Below, piece after piece: positions 42,658-51,540 of a DNA stretch of 64,000 nucleotides. The stretch lies in NCBI RefSeq assembly GCF_900103405.1, contig NZ_FNHX01000004.1, positions 186,001-250,000 on the forward strand, in the 5' to 3' direction. Under the pieces are notes generated by a model. It was given only the letters and a program-made list of their open reading frames with translations, was not told the origin of the DNA and did no database searches. This DNA is from Polaromonas sp. JS666 (GTDB taxonomy: Bacteria > Pseudomonadota > Gammaproteobacteria > Burkholderiales > Burkholderiaceae_C). Position 1 is the stretch's first letter, and each line of letters begins with the position of its first letter. A program made the translations under genes and the position numbers.

Positions 42658-43350
42658 ATGAATTTGCAGCACCAGGCTGCGGCCGCCCCTGCCGCGGCCG
42701 GGCCCAAGCGCCTCGACAACACCCCCTCAAAAACCACTCCACCGGCCGGCGCATGCCGTCTTTCAGTCCGCCCGCGGCCGCGCGGGATCACCTTGATCGA
42801 ACTGCTGGTGGCCCTGGCCATCATCGCGATTGTTGCGGGCTTCGCGATTCCCTCCTTTCTGGGACTGGTCGCGAGCACCCGTGTCTCCTGGACCATCAAC
42901 GCCTTTGTGACGGACGCCCGCTATGCCCGCGGCGAAGCCATGCGGCGCGGAAGAACCGTCACCATCTGCCGAAGCGCCGACCCGGCGGCAAACCCGCCCA
43001 AATGCTCCAGCGGCAACGGCGCGGCCGTCGGCGGCTGGCGCGAGGGCTGGATTGTTTTTACCGACGAGGACGGGGACGGCGCCTTCGACAGCGGCACCGA
43101 TACCGTGGTGCGCGTCCAGGACGCCTTCGCGAACACCGGGAGTTTTCTGGCGGTCAACAACGCGGGCAGTCCCGTCAACAATCGCAACCACATCAGCTTT
43201 GACGCCAACGGCCGCGCCGTGGGCCTGCAAAGCCGCTGGCTGGTGCAGGCGGCAGGTGCCCTCGCCAGCAACAGCAGCTACACCCGCACCCTGTGCATGA
43301 ACATGGTGGGCCGGGTGCGCGTGCAGGCGGGCGAGGCCTCCTGCGCCTAG
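42658..43350 (+). CDS. GspH/FimT-type pseudopilin
   Basis: A 230-residue protein with a type IV prepilin signature after an unusually long 42-residue leader: Gly43 followed by ITLIELLVALAIIAIVAGFA with Glu at mature position 5. The periplasmic part shows NAFVTDARYARGEAMRRGRTVTIC and two cysteine pairs, as in the GspH/FimT minor pseudopilin domain. Such proteins help prime pilus assembly or DNA uptake. No other pilus gene is near. The start could be later than 42658, which would shorten the leader. Confidence 0.83.
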   Translation: MNLQHQAAAAPAAAGPKRLDNTPSKTTPPAGACRLSVRPRPRGITLIELLVALAIIAIVAGFAIPSFLGLVASTRVSWTINAFVTDARYARGEAMRRGRTVTICRSADPAANPPKCSSGNGAAVGGWREGWIVFTDEDGDGAFDSGTDTVVRVQDAFANTGSFLAVNNAGSPVNNRNHISFDANGRAVGLQSRWLVQAAGALASNSSYTRTLCMNMVGRVRVQAGEASCA

Positions 43351-43398
43351 CCCACCGCTTCCCTGCAGCATGCTGGCGGCTGGTGTACGCTTGGGCTG

Positions 43399-44688
43399 AT
43401 GAGCCCTCCGCCCGCAACCACCGCTCCCATACAACCCCACCCCCAGGATTCCTCGTCACTTGTTGACTCGCGTTACGCCGTGATGCGGCTGATGGTCACG
43501 CTGGCCCTGATGACGGTCGGCGCCTGCGGCATGTATGGGGTGGCCGTGGTGCTGCCGGCAGTGCAGGCCGACTTTGGCGTCACGCGCGCCGATGCCTCCA
43601 TTCCCTATACCTTGCTGATGATAGGTTTCGGGGTGGGCGGCGTGATGATGGGCCGGCTGGCCGACCGCTTCGGCGTGATGGTGCCGCTGCTGATAGGCGC
43701 GACGGGCCTGGGCCTGGGCTTCGCGCTGGCGGCCATGGCCGGCAACATATGGATGTTCTCGCTGGCGCACGGCCTGCTGATCGGCTTTCTCGGGTCGGCC
43801 GCCACCTTCGCGCCGCTGCTGGCCGATACCTCGCTGTGGTTTGTGCGCCGGCGCGGTTTTGCCGTGGCGGTGTGCGCCAGCGGCAACTACGTGGGCGGCG
43901 CGATCTGGCCGCCCATCGTGCAGCATTTTGTGGAAAGCGTGGGCTGGCGGCAGACCTACCTGGGCCTGGGCATTTTCAGCTTTGTGGCCATGGCCGGGCT
44001 GGCCCTGCTGATGCGCAAGCGCCCGCCGGTGGCCGTGGCGTCCAGCGTGGGCAGCAGCGGCCTGCCGGCCACCGCCAGCAGCATGCCTTTCGGCTTGAGC
44101 CCGGGCGCGGCGCAAACCCTGCTGTGCGTGGCCAGCGTGGCCTGCTGCGTGGCCATGGCCATGCCGCAGGTGCACATCGTGTCTTATTGCACCGACCTGG
44201 GCTACGGCGCGGCACGCGGCGCCGAAATGCTGTCGCTGATGCTGGCCTGCGGCGTGGTGAGCCGCCTGGTGTCGGGCGCCATCTGCGACCGCATAGGCGG
44301 GCTGCGCACGCTGATACTGGGCTCTGTGCTGCAGGGCATCGCGCTGCTGCTGTTTTTGCCCTTTGACGGGCTGGTGTCGCTGTATGTCATCGCCGCGCTG
44401 TTCGGCCTGTTCCAGGGCGGCCTCGTGCCGGCTTACGCCATCATCGTGCGCGAATACTTCGAGCCCGCCGAGGCCGGCGCGCGCGTGGGCACGGTCATCA
44501 TGGCGTCGTTGCTGGGCATGGCGCTGGGCGGCTGGATGTCGGGCAAGGTGTTTGACCTGACCGGCTCCTACCACGCGGCTTTTATCAACGGCGTGGCCTG
44601 GAACCTGCTGAACTTCAGCATCGCGTTTTTCCTGCTGTGGCGCGTGCGGCGCATGGCGCGCGATGCGCGGGTGGCCCAGCCGGCCTGA
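43399..44688 (+). CDS. Major facilitator superfamily transporter
   Basis: A 429-residue protein with twelve predicted helices and the MFS motif A, GRLADRFGVMVPLL, after helix 2. The layout (YGVAVVLPAVQADFGVTRAD, then GNYVGGAIWPPIVQHFV) is like the monocarboxylate/oxalate-type group with unassigned substrates. It lies 48 bp after the pseudopilin gene and converges on the esterase on the opposite strand. Import of a small carboxylate is a guess. Confidence 0.83.
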   Translation: MSPPPATTAPIQPHPQDSSSLVDSRYAVMRLMVTLALMTVGACGMYGVAVVLPAVQADFGVTRADASIPYTLLMIGFGVGGVMMGRLADRFGVMVPLLIGATGLGLGFALAAMAGNIWMFSLAHGLLIGFLGSAATFAPLLADTSLWFVRRRGFAVAVCASGNYVGGAIWPPIVQHFVESVGWRQTYLGLGIFSFVAMAGLALLMRKRPPVAVASSVGSSGLPATASSMPFGLSPGAAQTLLCVASVACCVAMAMPQVHIVSYCTDLGYGAARGAEMLSLMLACGVVSRLVSGAICDRIGGLRTLILGSVLQGIALLLFLPFDGLVSLYVIAALFGLFQGGLVPAYAIIVREYFEPAEAGARVGTVIMASLLGMALGGWMSGKVFDLTGSYHAAFINGVAWNLLNFSIAFFLLWRVRRMARDARVAQPA

Positions 44689-44697
44689 GCCACTGCC

Positions 44698-45360
44698 TTA
44701 GGCCAGGACTTTTAGCAGCCACTTCTCGAGGTCGACGATTTCCTGCGGGCACACCGAGTGCTCCATCGGGTACTCATGCCACTCGACCGGATAGCCCATG
44801 GCCGTGAGCGCATCGCGCGTGGCGCTGGCGCGCGGCAGCACGACCACGCCGTCATATGTGCCATGGGCCAGGAAGATGGGCACATCCCGGTTGGCGGCGC
44901 TGCGCTCGGCCGCGGTCTTGTCGGCCAGCGGCAAATAACCCGACAGCCCCGCGATGCCGGCCAGCCGCTCCCCGTGGCGCAGGCCCGTCATCAGCGCCAT
45001 GGCGCAGCCCTGTGAGAAACCCGCGACCACGATGCGGCTGGCGGGAATGCCGCGCGATGTTTCATGGGCGATCAGCGCCTCAATGTCGGCCTGCGACTTG
45101 CGCAGCCCGGCCTCGTCCTGCCGGCTCACCAGGTCGGCGCCCAGCAGGTCGTACCAGGCCGGCATGACGTAGCCGCCGTTGATGGTCACGGGAATCGAGG
45201 GCGCGCTGGGGAACAGGAAACGCACAGGGCCCACGCTGGAAAGGTTGAGCTGCTCGGCGATCGGCACGAAGTCGCGCCCGTCCGCCCCCAGGCCGTGCAT
45301 GATGAGGATGGTGGCGACAGGGTTGTCGCCCGTCTGGGCTTCAAGGACTTCGAGTGGCAT
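44698..45360 (-). CDS. Carboxylesterase/phospholipase-type alpha/beta hydrolase
   Basis: A 220-residue cytoplasmic esterase of the YpfH/EstB group. Recognisable features are HGLGADGRDF (oxyanion loop), nucleophile serine in AGFSQGCAMAL, an Asp in HGTYDGVV and a His in YPMEHSV. It hydrolyses carboxyl esters of small acyl chains and possibly protein thioesters. Its end lies ten bases from the end of the MFS gene on the other strand. Confidence 0.88.
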   Translation of the reverse strand: MPLEVLEAQTGDNPVATILIMHGLGADGRDFVPIAEQLNLSSVGPVRFLFPSAPSIPVTINGGYVMPAWYDLLGADLVSRQDEAGLRKSQADIEALIAHETSRGIPASRIVVAGFSQGCAMALMTGLRHGERLAGIAGLSGYLPLADKTAAERSAANRDVPIFLAHGTYDGVVVLPRASATRDALTAMGYPVEWHEYPMEHSVCPQEIVDLEKWLLKVLA

Positions 45361-45600
45361 GGGGTAATGGATCCAGGTGGTTCAAGTGACAGCTGCCGGG
45401 AATTTTAGGCGCGTCCGCCCGCCTGCCCTTTTTTCGTTTAAGTCCAGCCTAAGCTGACCCGCGAACAATGGTTTCCAGCAGCGGGGAACATCCGGTGAGC
45501 AAAGCCTGCTACGGTGTGATGACCCGCCCGCCTGAAACAGTGCCCAGGCAGCACACTGCGACCATTTGCTGCCCCTCTTTGCGAAAAGGAGCATGTTGAA

Positions 45601-46053
45601 ATGAAAGCCCTCACCCTGAAGGCCGCCTCGGCGGCCCTGCTCGCCGCGCTGGTGGCGGGCGGCGCGCTCGCCCAGGCTCGTGCGCCCCTGCCGGCTGTGC
45701 ATCGCAGCGGCCCGGTTGAATACCTGAGCGGCGGCATAGGCGCCGACGAATCCGCAGCCATCCAGAGCGCCAGCAGGCAGTGGCCGCTGGCGCTTGAATT
45801 CGCCATCAAGGACAGGCAGCGCGCCGACTTCGCCGCCGACGTGAAGGTGCGCATACGAGATGCCCGGGGTGATGAAGTTCTTCAGGCCACCTCGGAAGGC
45901 CCCTTCCTGCTGGCCAGGCTGGCGCCGGGCAGCTATGCCGTGGAGGCCACGCTGGCCGGCCAGACCCTGAGCAGGAAAGTGAATGTGAAAGCGGAGCAAT
46001 CCTCCAGGGAAATGTTCCTGTGGGGTGCGGACGCGGATAAAACCCGGCCCTGA
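45601..46053 (+). CDS. Exported protein with carboxypeptidase-regulatory-like domain
   Basis: A 150-residue protein with a signal peptide (cleavage after ALAQ, about residue 24). The second half forms a small beta-sandwich (VKVRIRDARGDEVLQATSEG, PFLLARLAPGSYAVEATLAG) like carboxypeptidase regulatory domains. AAAAGGAG lies upstream. It precedes the Rieske gene by 26 bp and could be in the same transcript. Function unknown. Confidence 0.7.
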   Translation: MKALTLKAASAALLAALVAGGALAQARAPLPAVHRSGPVEYLSGGIGADESAAIQSASRQWPLALEFAIKDRQRADFAADVKVRIRDARGDEVLQATSEGPFLLARLAPGSYAVEATLAGQTLSRKVNVKAEQSSREMFLWGADADKTRP

Positions 46054-46079
46054 CCTGGGCCGCCCAACAAAGCCAAACC

Positions 46080-46688
46080 ATGCTGACCGTCACCGAGCTG
46101 GTTCACGCGATTGACGAAGGAACCCTGCAGGACGCCGACAGGCGAAGCCTGCTGGCGGCCGCAACCGGCATTGCCGCCGGCGCCGGCCTGCTGGCCGCCG
46201 CCTATCCTTTTGCCGCCAGCCTGGCACCCTCTGAAGCGGCACGCGCCGAGGGCGGCCCGGTGCTTGCGGATATTTCCACGCTGGCGACGGGAGAACTGCG
46301 CACAGTGGCCTGGCGCGGCAAGCCCGTCTGGCTGATGCGCCGCAGCGATGAGATGGTGCGCGCGCTGCAACAAGCCAACCCGGTATTGGCGGATCCCGAG
46401 TCCAAGCGCTCCGAACAACCCAAATCCTGCGCCAACGCGACCCGTTCCGAGCGACCGCAGATCCTGGTGGCGGTGGGGGTGTGCACCCACCTGGGCTGCT
46501 CGCCGACCCTGCGCCTGGACGACAGCGCCCTCAATGCCGAGTTGCATGCGCCCGGCGGATTTTTTTGCCCCTGCCACGGTTCCCGCTTCGACCTGGCCGG
46601 CCGCGTGGTGAAAAACGTGCCGGCCCCGACCAACCTGGAGATTCCACCCTACCGCTTCATCGACGATTCGCAGCTGCAGATCGGCTAG
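46080..46688 (+). CDS. Orphan Rieske iron-sulfur protein (PetA-type)
   Basis: A 202-residue protein of the ubiquinol-cytochrome c reductase iron-sulfur subunit type. A twin-arginine-like start (ADRRSLLAAATG) leads into a membrane anchor (about 26-48). The 2Fe-2S site is complete: Cys135 and His137 in CTHLGC, Cys163 and His166 in CPCHGS, with Cys140/Cys165 for the disulfide. No cytochrome b or c1 gene is beside it, so it may replace the regular subunit or serve another complex. I leave the symbol empty because the usual operon is missing. Confidence 0.85.
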   Translation: MLTVTELVHAIDEGTLQDADRRSLLAAATGIAAGAGLLAAAYPFAASLAPSEAARAEGGPVLADISTLATGELRTVAWRGKPVWLMRRSDEMVRALQQANPVLADPESKRSEQPKSCANATRSERPQILVAVGVCTHLGCSPTLRLDDSALNAELHAPGGFFCPCHGSRFDLAGRVVKNVPAPTNLEIPPYRFIDDSQLQIG

Positions 46689-46773
46689 CTGCCGCGGGCA
46701 ATTGCCCTTGTGAGCGGCCCGTCGGCTTGCTAGTATTTCCCGTCAGCATTTTCTGACGCAGGTGGAGATTCCC

Positions 46774-47010
46774 ATGAAGCTCATCATTGCCGCCGTGGCG
46801 CTAGCCACATCCTCACTGGCTTTGGCCCACAACTGCCCCAACGAGATGAAGGCCATAGACGCCAAACTGATGACCAGCCCCAAGCTGTCGCCCGCCGACA
46901 TGAGCAAGGTCAAAGAGTTGCGCGCCGATGGCGAAAAATTCCACAAGGAAGGCAAACACGACGACTCGATGAAGGCGCTGGGCAGCGCCAAGAAGATTCT
47001 TGGCATCTAA
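46774..47010 (+). CDS. Small exported helical protein
   Basis: A 78-residue protein with a signal peptide (cleavage after ALAH, residue 19), giving a mature helix-rich chain of about 60 residues (CPNEMKAIDAKLMTSPKLSP, KVKELRADGEKFHKEGKHDD, SMKALGSAKKILGI). The pattern resembles small periplasmic proteins of Burkholderiales without known role. GTGGAG precedes the ATG. One cysteine remains in the mature part. Confidence 0.72.
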   Translation: MKLIIAAVALATSSLALAHNCPNEMKAIDAKLMTSPKLSPADMSKVKELRADGEKFHKEGKHDDSMKALGSAKKILGI

Positions 47011-47080
47011 GAACCTGTTCTTGGCCCCGCGATAATTCCCCTGCAGGCCGCCGTCACGCGCGGCCTCCAGGAGAAACAGC

Positions 47081-47953
47081 ATGACTTCCTTGACAGGCCT
47101 GGGCTACTACCAGGTCGATGTGTTCACCCATGAAGCGCTGGCCGGCAACGGCCTGTCGGTCTTCCTGCCCGAGAGCCCGCTGCCGGCGCGCACCATGCAG
47201 CGCCTGACGGTGGAGATGCGGCAGTTCGAGAGCATTTTCCTCACGCCCGCCGGCCCCGGCCATCGCTTTGAGGCGCGCATCTTCACGATGGAGGAAGAAC
47301 TCGATTTCGCGGGCCACCCGCTGCTGGGCGCGGCCGGCCTGCTGCACCACCTGCATGCCGCCGGGCAAGCATCCGCCGACTGGACCCTGATGCTGGGCAC
47401 GCGCGCGGTCGCGCTGTCCACCACGCGGCTGGAAGGCGCGGCGGCCACCTACGACGCCCGCATGAACCAGGGCAAGGCCACGCTGCAGCCGCCGCTGGGC
47501 CGCGCCGAAAGCCAGGCCTTTCTGGCGGCGCTCAACCTCGACGCTTCCCAGCTGGATATCCGCTTTCCGCTGCAGGTGGTGTCGACCGGCCTGCCCTACC
47601 TGCTGGTGCCCGCGGCGGGCGGCCTGGACCGCGCGCGCGTCGTGCACCCGGCCTTCGAAGCGCTGCTGGCCACGGTAGGCGCCAAGTTTGCCTACGTGTT
47701 CGACGTCGCGGCGCGCGAAGGCCGCACCTGGGACAACGCCGGGCTGGTGGAAGACATCGCGACCGGCAGCGCGGCCGGCCCCGTGGGCGCCTATTTGATG
47801 CAACATGGCGCGGCCGCCGCCGGCGAGCTCATTACCCTGAAGCAGGGGCGCTTTGTCGGACGCCCCAGCAAGATCATGGTGCAGGCCGACGCGGCCGGCG
47901 ACATCATGGTCAGCGGCGGCGTCGTGGTGCTGGCGCGCGGCGAACTGTTTTAG
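47081..47953 (+). CDS. PhzF-family isomerase/epimerase-like protein
   Basis: A 290-residue protein of the PhzF family, two similar alpha/beta halves related to diaminopimelate epimerase. Motifs: YQVDVFTHEALAGNGLSVFL, the likely acidic catalytic residue near RQFESIFL, DFAGHPLLGAAGLL, and late DIATGSAAGPVGAYL. In phenazine producers PhzF isomerises DHHA, but isolated members such as this have unknown substrates. CAGGAG is well spaced before the ATG. There is no phenazine cluster. Confidence 0.88.
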   Translation: MTSLTGLGYYQVDVFTHEALAGNGLSVFLPESPLPARTMQRLTVEMRQFESIFLTPAGPGHRFEARIFTMEEELDFAGHPLLGAAGLLHHLHAAGQASADWTLMLGTRAVALSTTRLEGAAATYDARMNQGKATLQPPLGRAESQAFLAALNLDASQLDIRFPLQVVSTGLPYLLVPAAGGLDRARVVHPAFEALLATVGAKFAYVFDVAAREGRTWDNAGLVEDIATGSAAGPVGAYLMQHGAAAAGELITLKQGRFVGRPSKIMVQADAAGDIMVSGGVVVLARGELF

Positions 47954-48075
47954 CGCCGCGCATCCGCAACGCCACCGGCCGCGTACCCGCTGCAAGGCTG
48001 CTTGCGGCATGATGCGGCAAGGCGCTTGGTTTTTGGCTGGCAGCCGCGCGCACCGGCGGCAACAGAGGAGGCAAC

Positions 48076-48531
48076 ATGAAGACGCATTCACACCCGGCCC
48101 CGGCGCAATGGCGCCGCCTGCTGGCCGCCTTCATGGCGGCAGTGCTGCTGTGCGGCATGGCCCATGCCGACCCGCTGGCGCCCGCCGACGAAAAAGGCGT
48201 GCGCGCCGCCGTGGAGGGGCAGCTTGCGGCCTTCGCCAAAGATGACGCGGCCAAGGCGTTTTCGTTTGCCGCGCCCAATGTTCGCAAAACGCTGGGAACG
48301 GCCCAGGCCTTCATGGCCATGGTGCGACGCGATTACCCGGTGGTGTACCGCCCGGCCTCGGTCGCCTTCCTCAAACCCGACGGCAAGGACGACCAGGCGG
48401 TCCAGCGCGTGCAGATGGCCGACAGCAGCGGCGTTTCGTGGCTCGCGGTTTACAGCCTGGAACGGCAAAGCAACAAAGCGTGGCGCATCACGGGCTGCGT
48501 GGTGGTCGAAAACAGGGGCCGCATGGCCTGA
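48076..48531 (+). CDS. DUF4864 exported protein
   Basis: A 151-residue protein with a long signal peptide (cleavage after AHA, residue 31). The body matches DUF4864: VRAAVEGQLAAFAKDDAAKAFSFAAPNVRK, MAMVRRDYPVVYRPASVAFL and WRITGCVVVE. The fold is NTF2-like, function unknown. GAGGAGG lies just before the ATG. The 215-bp stretch after it shows no gene. Confidence 0.8.
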   Translation: MKTHSHPAPAQWRRLLAAFMAAVLLCGMAHADPLAPADEKGVRAAVEGQLAAFAKDDAAKAFSFAAPNVRKTLGTAQAFMAMVRRDYPVVYRPASVAFLKPDGKDDQAVQRVQMADSSGVSWLAVYSLERQSNKAWRITGCVVVENRGRMA

Positions 48532-48746
48532 GGCAGGGGCGCCCGCTGCGCGCCGCTCCCCCCGCTCCGGGGGAAAGTCGCGGCTAGGCCTTGTCAGCCA
48601 ACGCCGCCGCGCGCAAAGAAACCGGCGCACGGGCAGCGGCCTCAAGGCAGGAAGCCGATACATGGATTACAGCGGGTTACCGCGCGCACGCCACCAGCGG
48701 CTAAGGTGACTGGTACTGCTGCCTTGCGGCGCTTCGGAACCCACCC

Positions 48747-49802
48747 ATGAACATGATGCCTGCCAGCCCTTCGCTGGAATTCCCGCGCCTGCCGGTTGAA
48801 CCGGCGTCCCCATCCCGCAGGCAAGACCTGCCGGCGCCGCGCCAGGCGCGCGCGTTTGGAGGCGCCACGCTGCCGCGCGAATCGTCCTTGAAGACCAGGG
48901 CCTGCTGCCCTGCCTGCCTTTCAAGCTCGCTGGCCGTGGTCTACCAGGAGCCCTACACCGGCCCCGGCATGCAGGCCTATCTGGCAAGGCACTATGAGGG
49001 CCATGCGTCCAGGACGGCCGAAGCGGGTGTCTATACCCTCGCGCGCTGCGAGGACTGCGGCATGGTCTTCCAGCAGCAGGTGCCCGACGACGCCTTGCTG
49101 GGCGAGATCTACAACGACTGGGTGCCCGGCACCGAGCTGGAGCGCGAACACCGCAACTACAGCCTGGACGAATATCGCTACCTCGCGGAACAGGTGCAGT
49201 TCATCATCCAGCACTTCGGCCTGCCGCCCGGCGAGCTCGATGCGCTGGACTTCGGTTTTGGCTGGGCACACTGGTCCAAGATGGCCATGGGCTTCGGCTG
49301 CAATGTGTGGGGCGTGGAGCTTTCCAAGGAGCGCGCCGAGTATGGAAGATCCGTAGGCTTGCGCGTCGTCGGCCTGGACGACCTGCCGCCCAGGCGCTTT
49401 CGCTTCATCAACACCGAGCAAGTCTTCGAACACCTGACCGAACCCCGGCAGGTACTCGAAAAACTGCGCGACGCGCTGTCGGGCGACGGCGTCATCAAGA
49501 TCAGCGTGCCCAATGCGGCGGCCGCGCTGAAAAAAATCGGCCGGGGAAAAAATTTCGGCACGCTGTCTCCCGGTGAGCAGATGCCGATTGCCCCGCTGGA
49601 GCACATCAATGCCTTCAGCCACGACTCGCTGGTCGCCTTCGGAAAAGAGTTTGGCCTCAAGCCGCTGCGGCCCAGCCTTTACCGGCTGTACAACAGCGCC
49701 TCGGGCCTGCTGCAGGCCAGGAACCTGGCACGCGCGATTGCCAGGCCGGTGTACCGGCATATTTTTCCGCGCACCACCTTTGTGTACTTTGTGCGGGCCT
49801 AG
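48747..49802 (+). CDS. Class I SAM-dependent methyltransferase with zinc-ribbon start
   Basis: A 351-residue protein. After a disordered Pro/Arg-rich leader of about 50 residues, two cysteine pairs (CCPAC and CEDCG) form a probable zinc ribbon, as in C-methyltransferases of sugar biosynthesis. The SAM fold follows with DALDFGFGWAHWSKMAMGFG, a motif II-like FINTEQVFEHL and HINAFSHDSLVAFG. It may methylate a nucleotide-bound sugar or polyketide-like acceptor, but no such pathway genes are adjacent. Confidence 0.8.
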   Translation: MNMMPASPSLEFPRLPVEPASPSRRQDLPAPRQARAFGGATLPRESSLKTRACCPACLSSSLAVVYQEPYTGPGMQAYLARHYEGHASRTAEAGVYTLARCEDCGMVFQQQVPDDALLGEIYNDWVPGTELEREHRNYSLDEYRYLAEQVQFIIQHFGLPPGELDALDFGFGWAHWSKMAMGFGCNVWGVELSKERAEYGRSVGLRVVGLDDLPPRRFRFINTEQVFEHLTEPRQVLEKLRDALSGDGVIKISVPNAAAALKKIGRGKNFGTLSPGEQMPIAPLEHINAFSHDSLVAFGKEFGLKPLRPSLYRLYNSASGLLQARNLARAIARPVYRHIFPRTTFVYFVRA

Positions 49803-50023
49803 GCCTGCTTGAGCGGCGAACAGCTCGCGTGCCGCCTGGCGGCTTCGCTCGGCGTGTTGCCGCCGGAACCGGTGCCCCACAGGTTTTATTACAAGTATTT
49901 ACATTTAAGGTCTTTGGCTCACCTACAGGCCAACTGCATTCTTTTTCATTCCTATATCTGCGTAAATAGATTTCTTTGCAGGCCTATTTCATGAAAAAGT
50001 TCCGCTTTTCGGGAAGCGTCTGC

Positions 50024-50070
50024 TTGACTTGTCAAAGCCAGAAGAGGAGCATACAAAACACTTTGTAACA
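50024..50070 (+). promoter_or_regulatory. Shared promoter element B, upstream of paralogue 2
   Basis: The 47-bp element begins with the same TTGACTTGTC and ends AAAACACTTTGTAACA; about 30 of 47 positions match element A at 41547-41593 with no gaps. It lies 70 bp before the paralogue 2 start, in a 337-bp gap that otherwise holds no gene. Confidence 0.55.
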
Positions 50071-50139
50071 TTTGCCATTCCCGCGGGTGAATGGAACAAA
50101 CAACACGATTTCGGCTTGAGCGGGATGAGGGGAAGCAAC

Positions 50140-50724
50140 ATGAACATACGGCACTTATTCGGCCTCAACGGCCACACAAAAACCGCCCCTGCCAGCACCC
50201 GGCCCGCGCATGAGGGCCCCTCCACGATTGAGGACGGTTCCGCCAATGCCCTGCGCCGCCAGCTGATCCAGGTCTTGCTGAAAGACTCCATGCGCCGGCA
50301 CGGCATTCCGGCCGGATGGCTGGACTGCCAGATGCTGCTGGTCTCCAGCCGCAGCCGCGGCGAGGGCATGTATTTGCGCATCATCATCAAGCACTGGGAC
50401 ATACGCCTGTTGACCTACGCGCTGGCCTTCCAGAAGTCATTGATGGTGGACATCACCCGCTTCGAGCCGCATGCCGAACAGTGGCTGTATGGGATTTCGT
50501 GGCAAATCGACTGCGGCGACAGCTGCCCCTACACCTCGCTGCCCGACCGCCATGTGTGGGAAAGCCCCACGGCGCACCCGATGGCGGCCGGCGGCGATAT
50601 CAAGCAGGACATCGCGCACATCTTCGCGATCCGCGATGCCGACATGCTGGTGCGCGGCGCGGATGCCGCCTATCCCGCCAGCATCTACGACAAGACGCAA
50701 CCGCAGAACCTGCGCAGGCACTGA
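50140..50724 (+). CDS. Protein of unknown function, paralogue 2 (TIEDGS/RRQL family)
   Basis: A 194-residue paralogue of the gene at 41678-42451. Shared blocks are TIEDGSANALRRQLIQVLL, HGIPAGWLDCQMLLVSSRS, GMYLRIIIKHWDIRLLTYA, AFQKSLMVDITRFEPHA, GISWQIDCGDSCPY, and the final helix IAHIFAIRDADMLV. The linker between them is only about 15 residues here. GAGGGGAAG precedes the ATG at 50140; the frame is open further upstream, but that stretch overlaps the shared promoter element. Function unknown. Confidence 0.68.
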   Translation: MNIRHLFGLNGHTKTAPASTRPAHEGPSTIEDGSANALRRQLIQVLLKDSMRRHGIPAGWLDCQMLLVSSRSRGEGMYLRIIIKHWDIRLLTYALAFQKSLMVDITRFEPHAEQWLYGISWQIDCGDSCPYTSLPDRHVWESPTAHPMAAGGDIKQDIAHIFAIRDADMLVRGADAAYPASIYDKTQPQNLRRH

Positions 50725-50763
50725 GCCGCGGCGGCCCGCCGGCCGCCCACGTCTCCCCATGGC

Positions 50764-51273
50764 TCAATAGCTGCCGATGTAATCCTTCTTGCCCACTTCC
50801 ACGCCGTTGTGGCGCAGGATGGCATAGGCCGTGGTGGTGTGGAAGAAGAAGTGCGGCAGGCCGTAATTGAGCAGGTAGGACTGGCCCGTGAAGCGCTTTT
50901 CCTTGGGCGTGCCGGCCTGCGTGACGATCTCGCGGACGGCGGCGTCGTCGAACTTCGCCGCGCCCAGCCCCTCGATGAAGGCCAGTATGGTGTCTATGCG
51001 CGCCTGCAGCTCGGCAAACGTGGTTTCCTTGTCCTCGATCTTGGGCACTTCGACGCCGGCCAGCCGGGCCGACACGCTTTTGGCGAAGTCGCTGGCCACC
51101 TGCACCTGGCGCAGCAGGGGGAACATGTCCGGATAGAGGCGCGCCTGCAGCAAGGCATTGGGGTCTATGTTTTTGGCGGCCGCATGGGCTTCGGCCTTGG
51201 CCAGGACGCCCTTCAGGCCGCCCAGCATCTGCTTGAAGACGGGAATGGAGGTGGTGTACATGCTGCTGGTCAT
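50764..51273 (-). CDS. DUF1993 family protein
   Basis: A 169-residue soluble helical protein matching DUF1993: SIPVFKQMLGGLKGVLAKAEAHA, LYPDMFPLLRQVQVASDFAK, SARLAGVEVP, then LPHFFFHTTTAYAILRHNGV and KKDYIGSY at the end. The fold is a four-helix bundle like DinB proteins, with unknown function. The ATG at 51273 replaces a longer frame that has no ribosome site. It stands alone, facing the next gene over about 270 bp. Confidence 0.85.
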   Translation of the reverse strand: MTSSMYTTSIPVFKQMLGGLKGVLAKAEAHAAAKNIDPNALLQARLYPDMFPLLRQVQVASDFAKSVSARLAGVEVPKIEDKETTFAELQARIDTILAFIEGLGAAKFDDAAVREIVTQAGTPKEKRFTGQSYLLNYGLPHFFFHTTTAYAILRHNGVEVGKKDYIGSY

Positions 51274-51540
51274 GGGGAATGCTTTCTGTGTGGAATGAAA
51301 AGTGGTGGCGCGATGCCGCGAGACGCATTCTCGCCGGCTTCGGTGACGCGCGCCGGCCGCCCCGCCAATTCCGCCCAACGTTTTGCGCCTACTCTTACAT
51401 TTCAGCGCAGCTCTTCTCTTTTATGCTGATGACCGCGTAGGACGCCACCGCGACACGCACAGCGCGCGCGCGGGAAGCCCTAACATCAAAAAGCCACGGC
51501 CGCATCCCGCGGCCGGTGCTGTCATCGTGAGGTAGTCATC

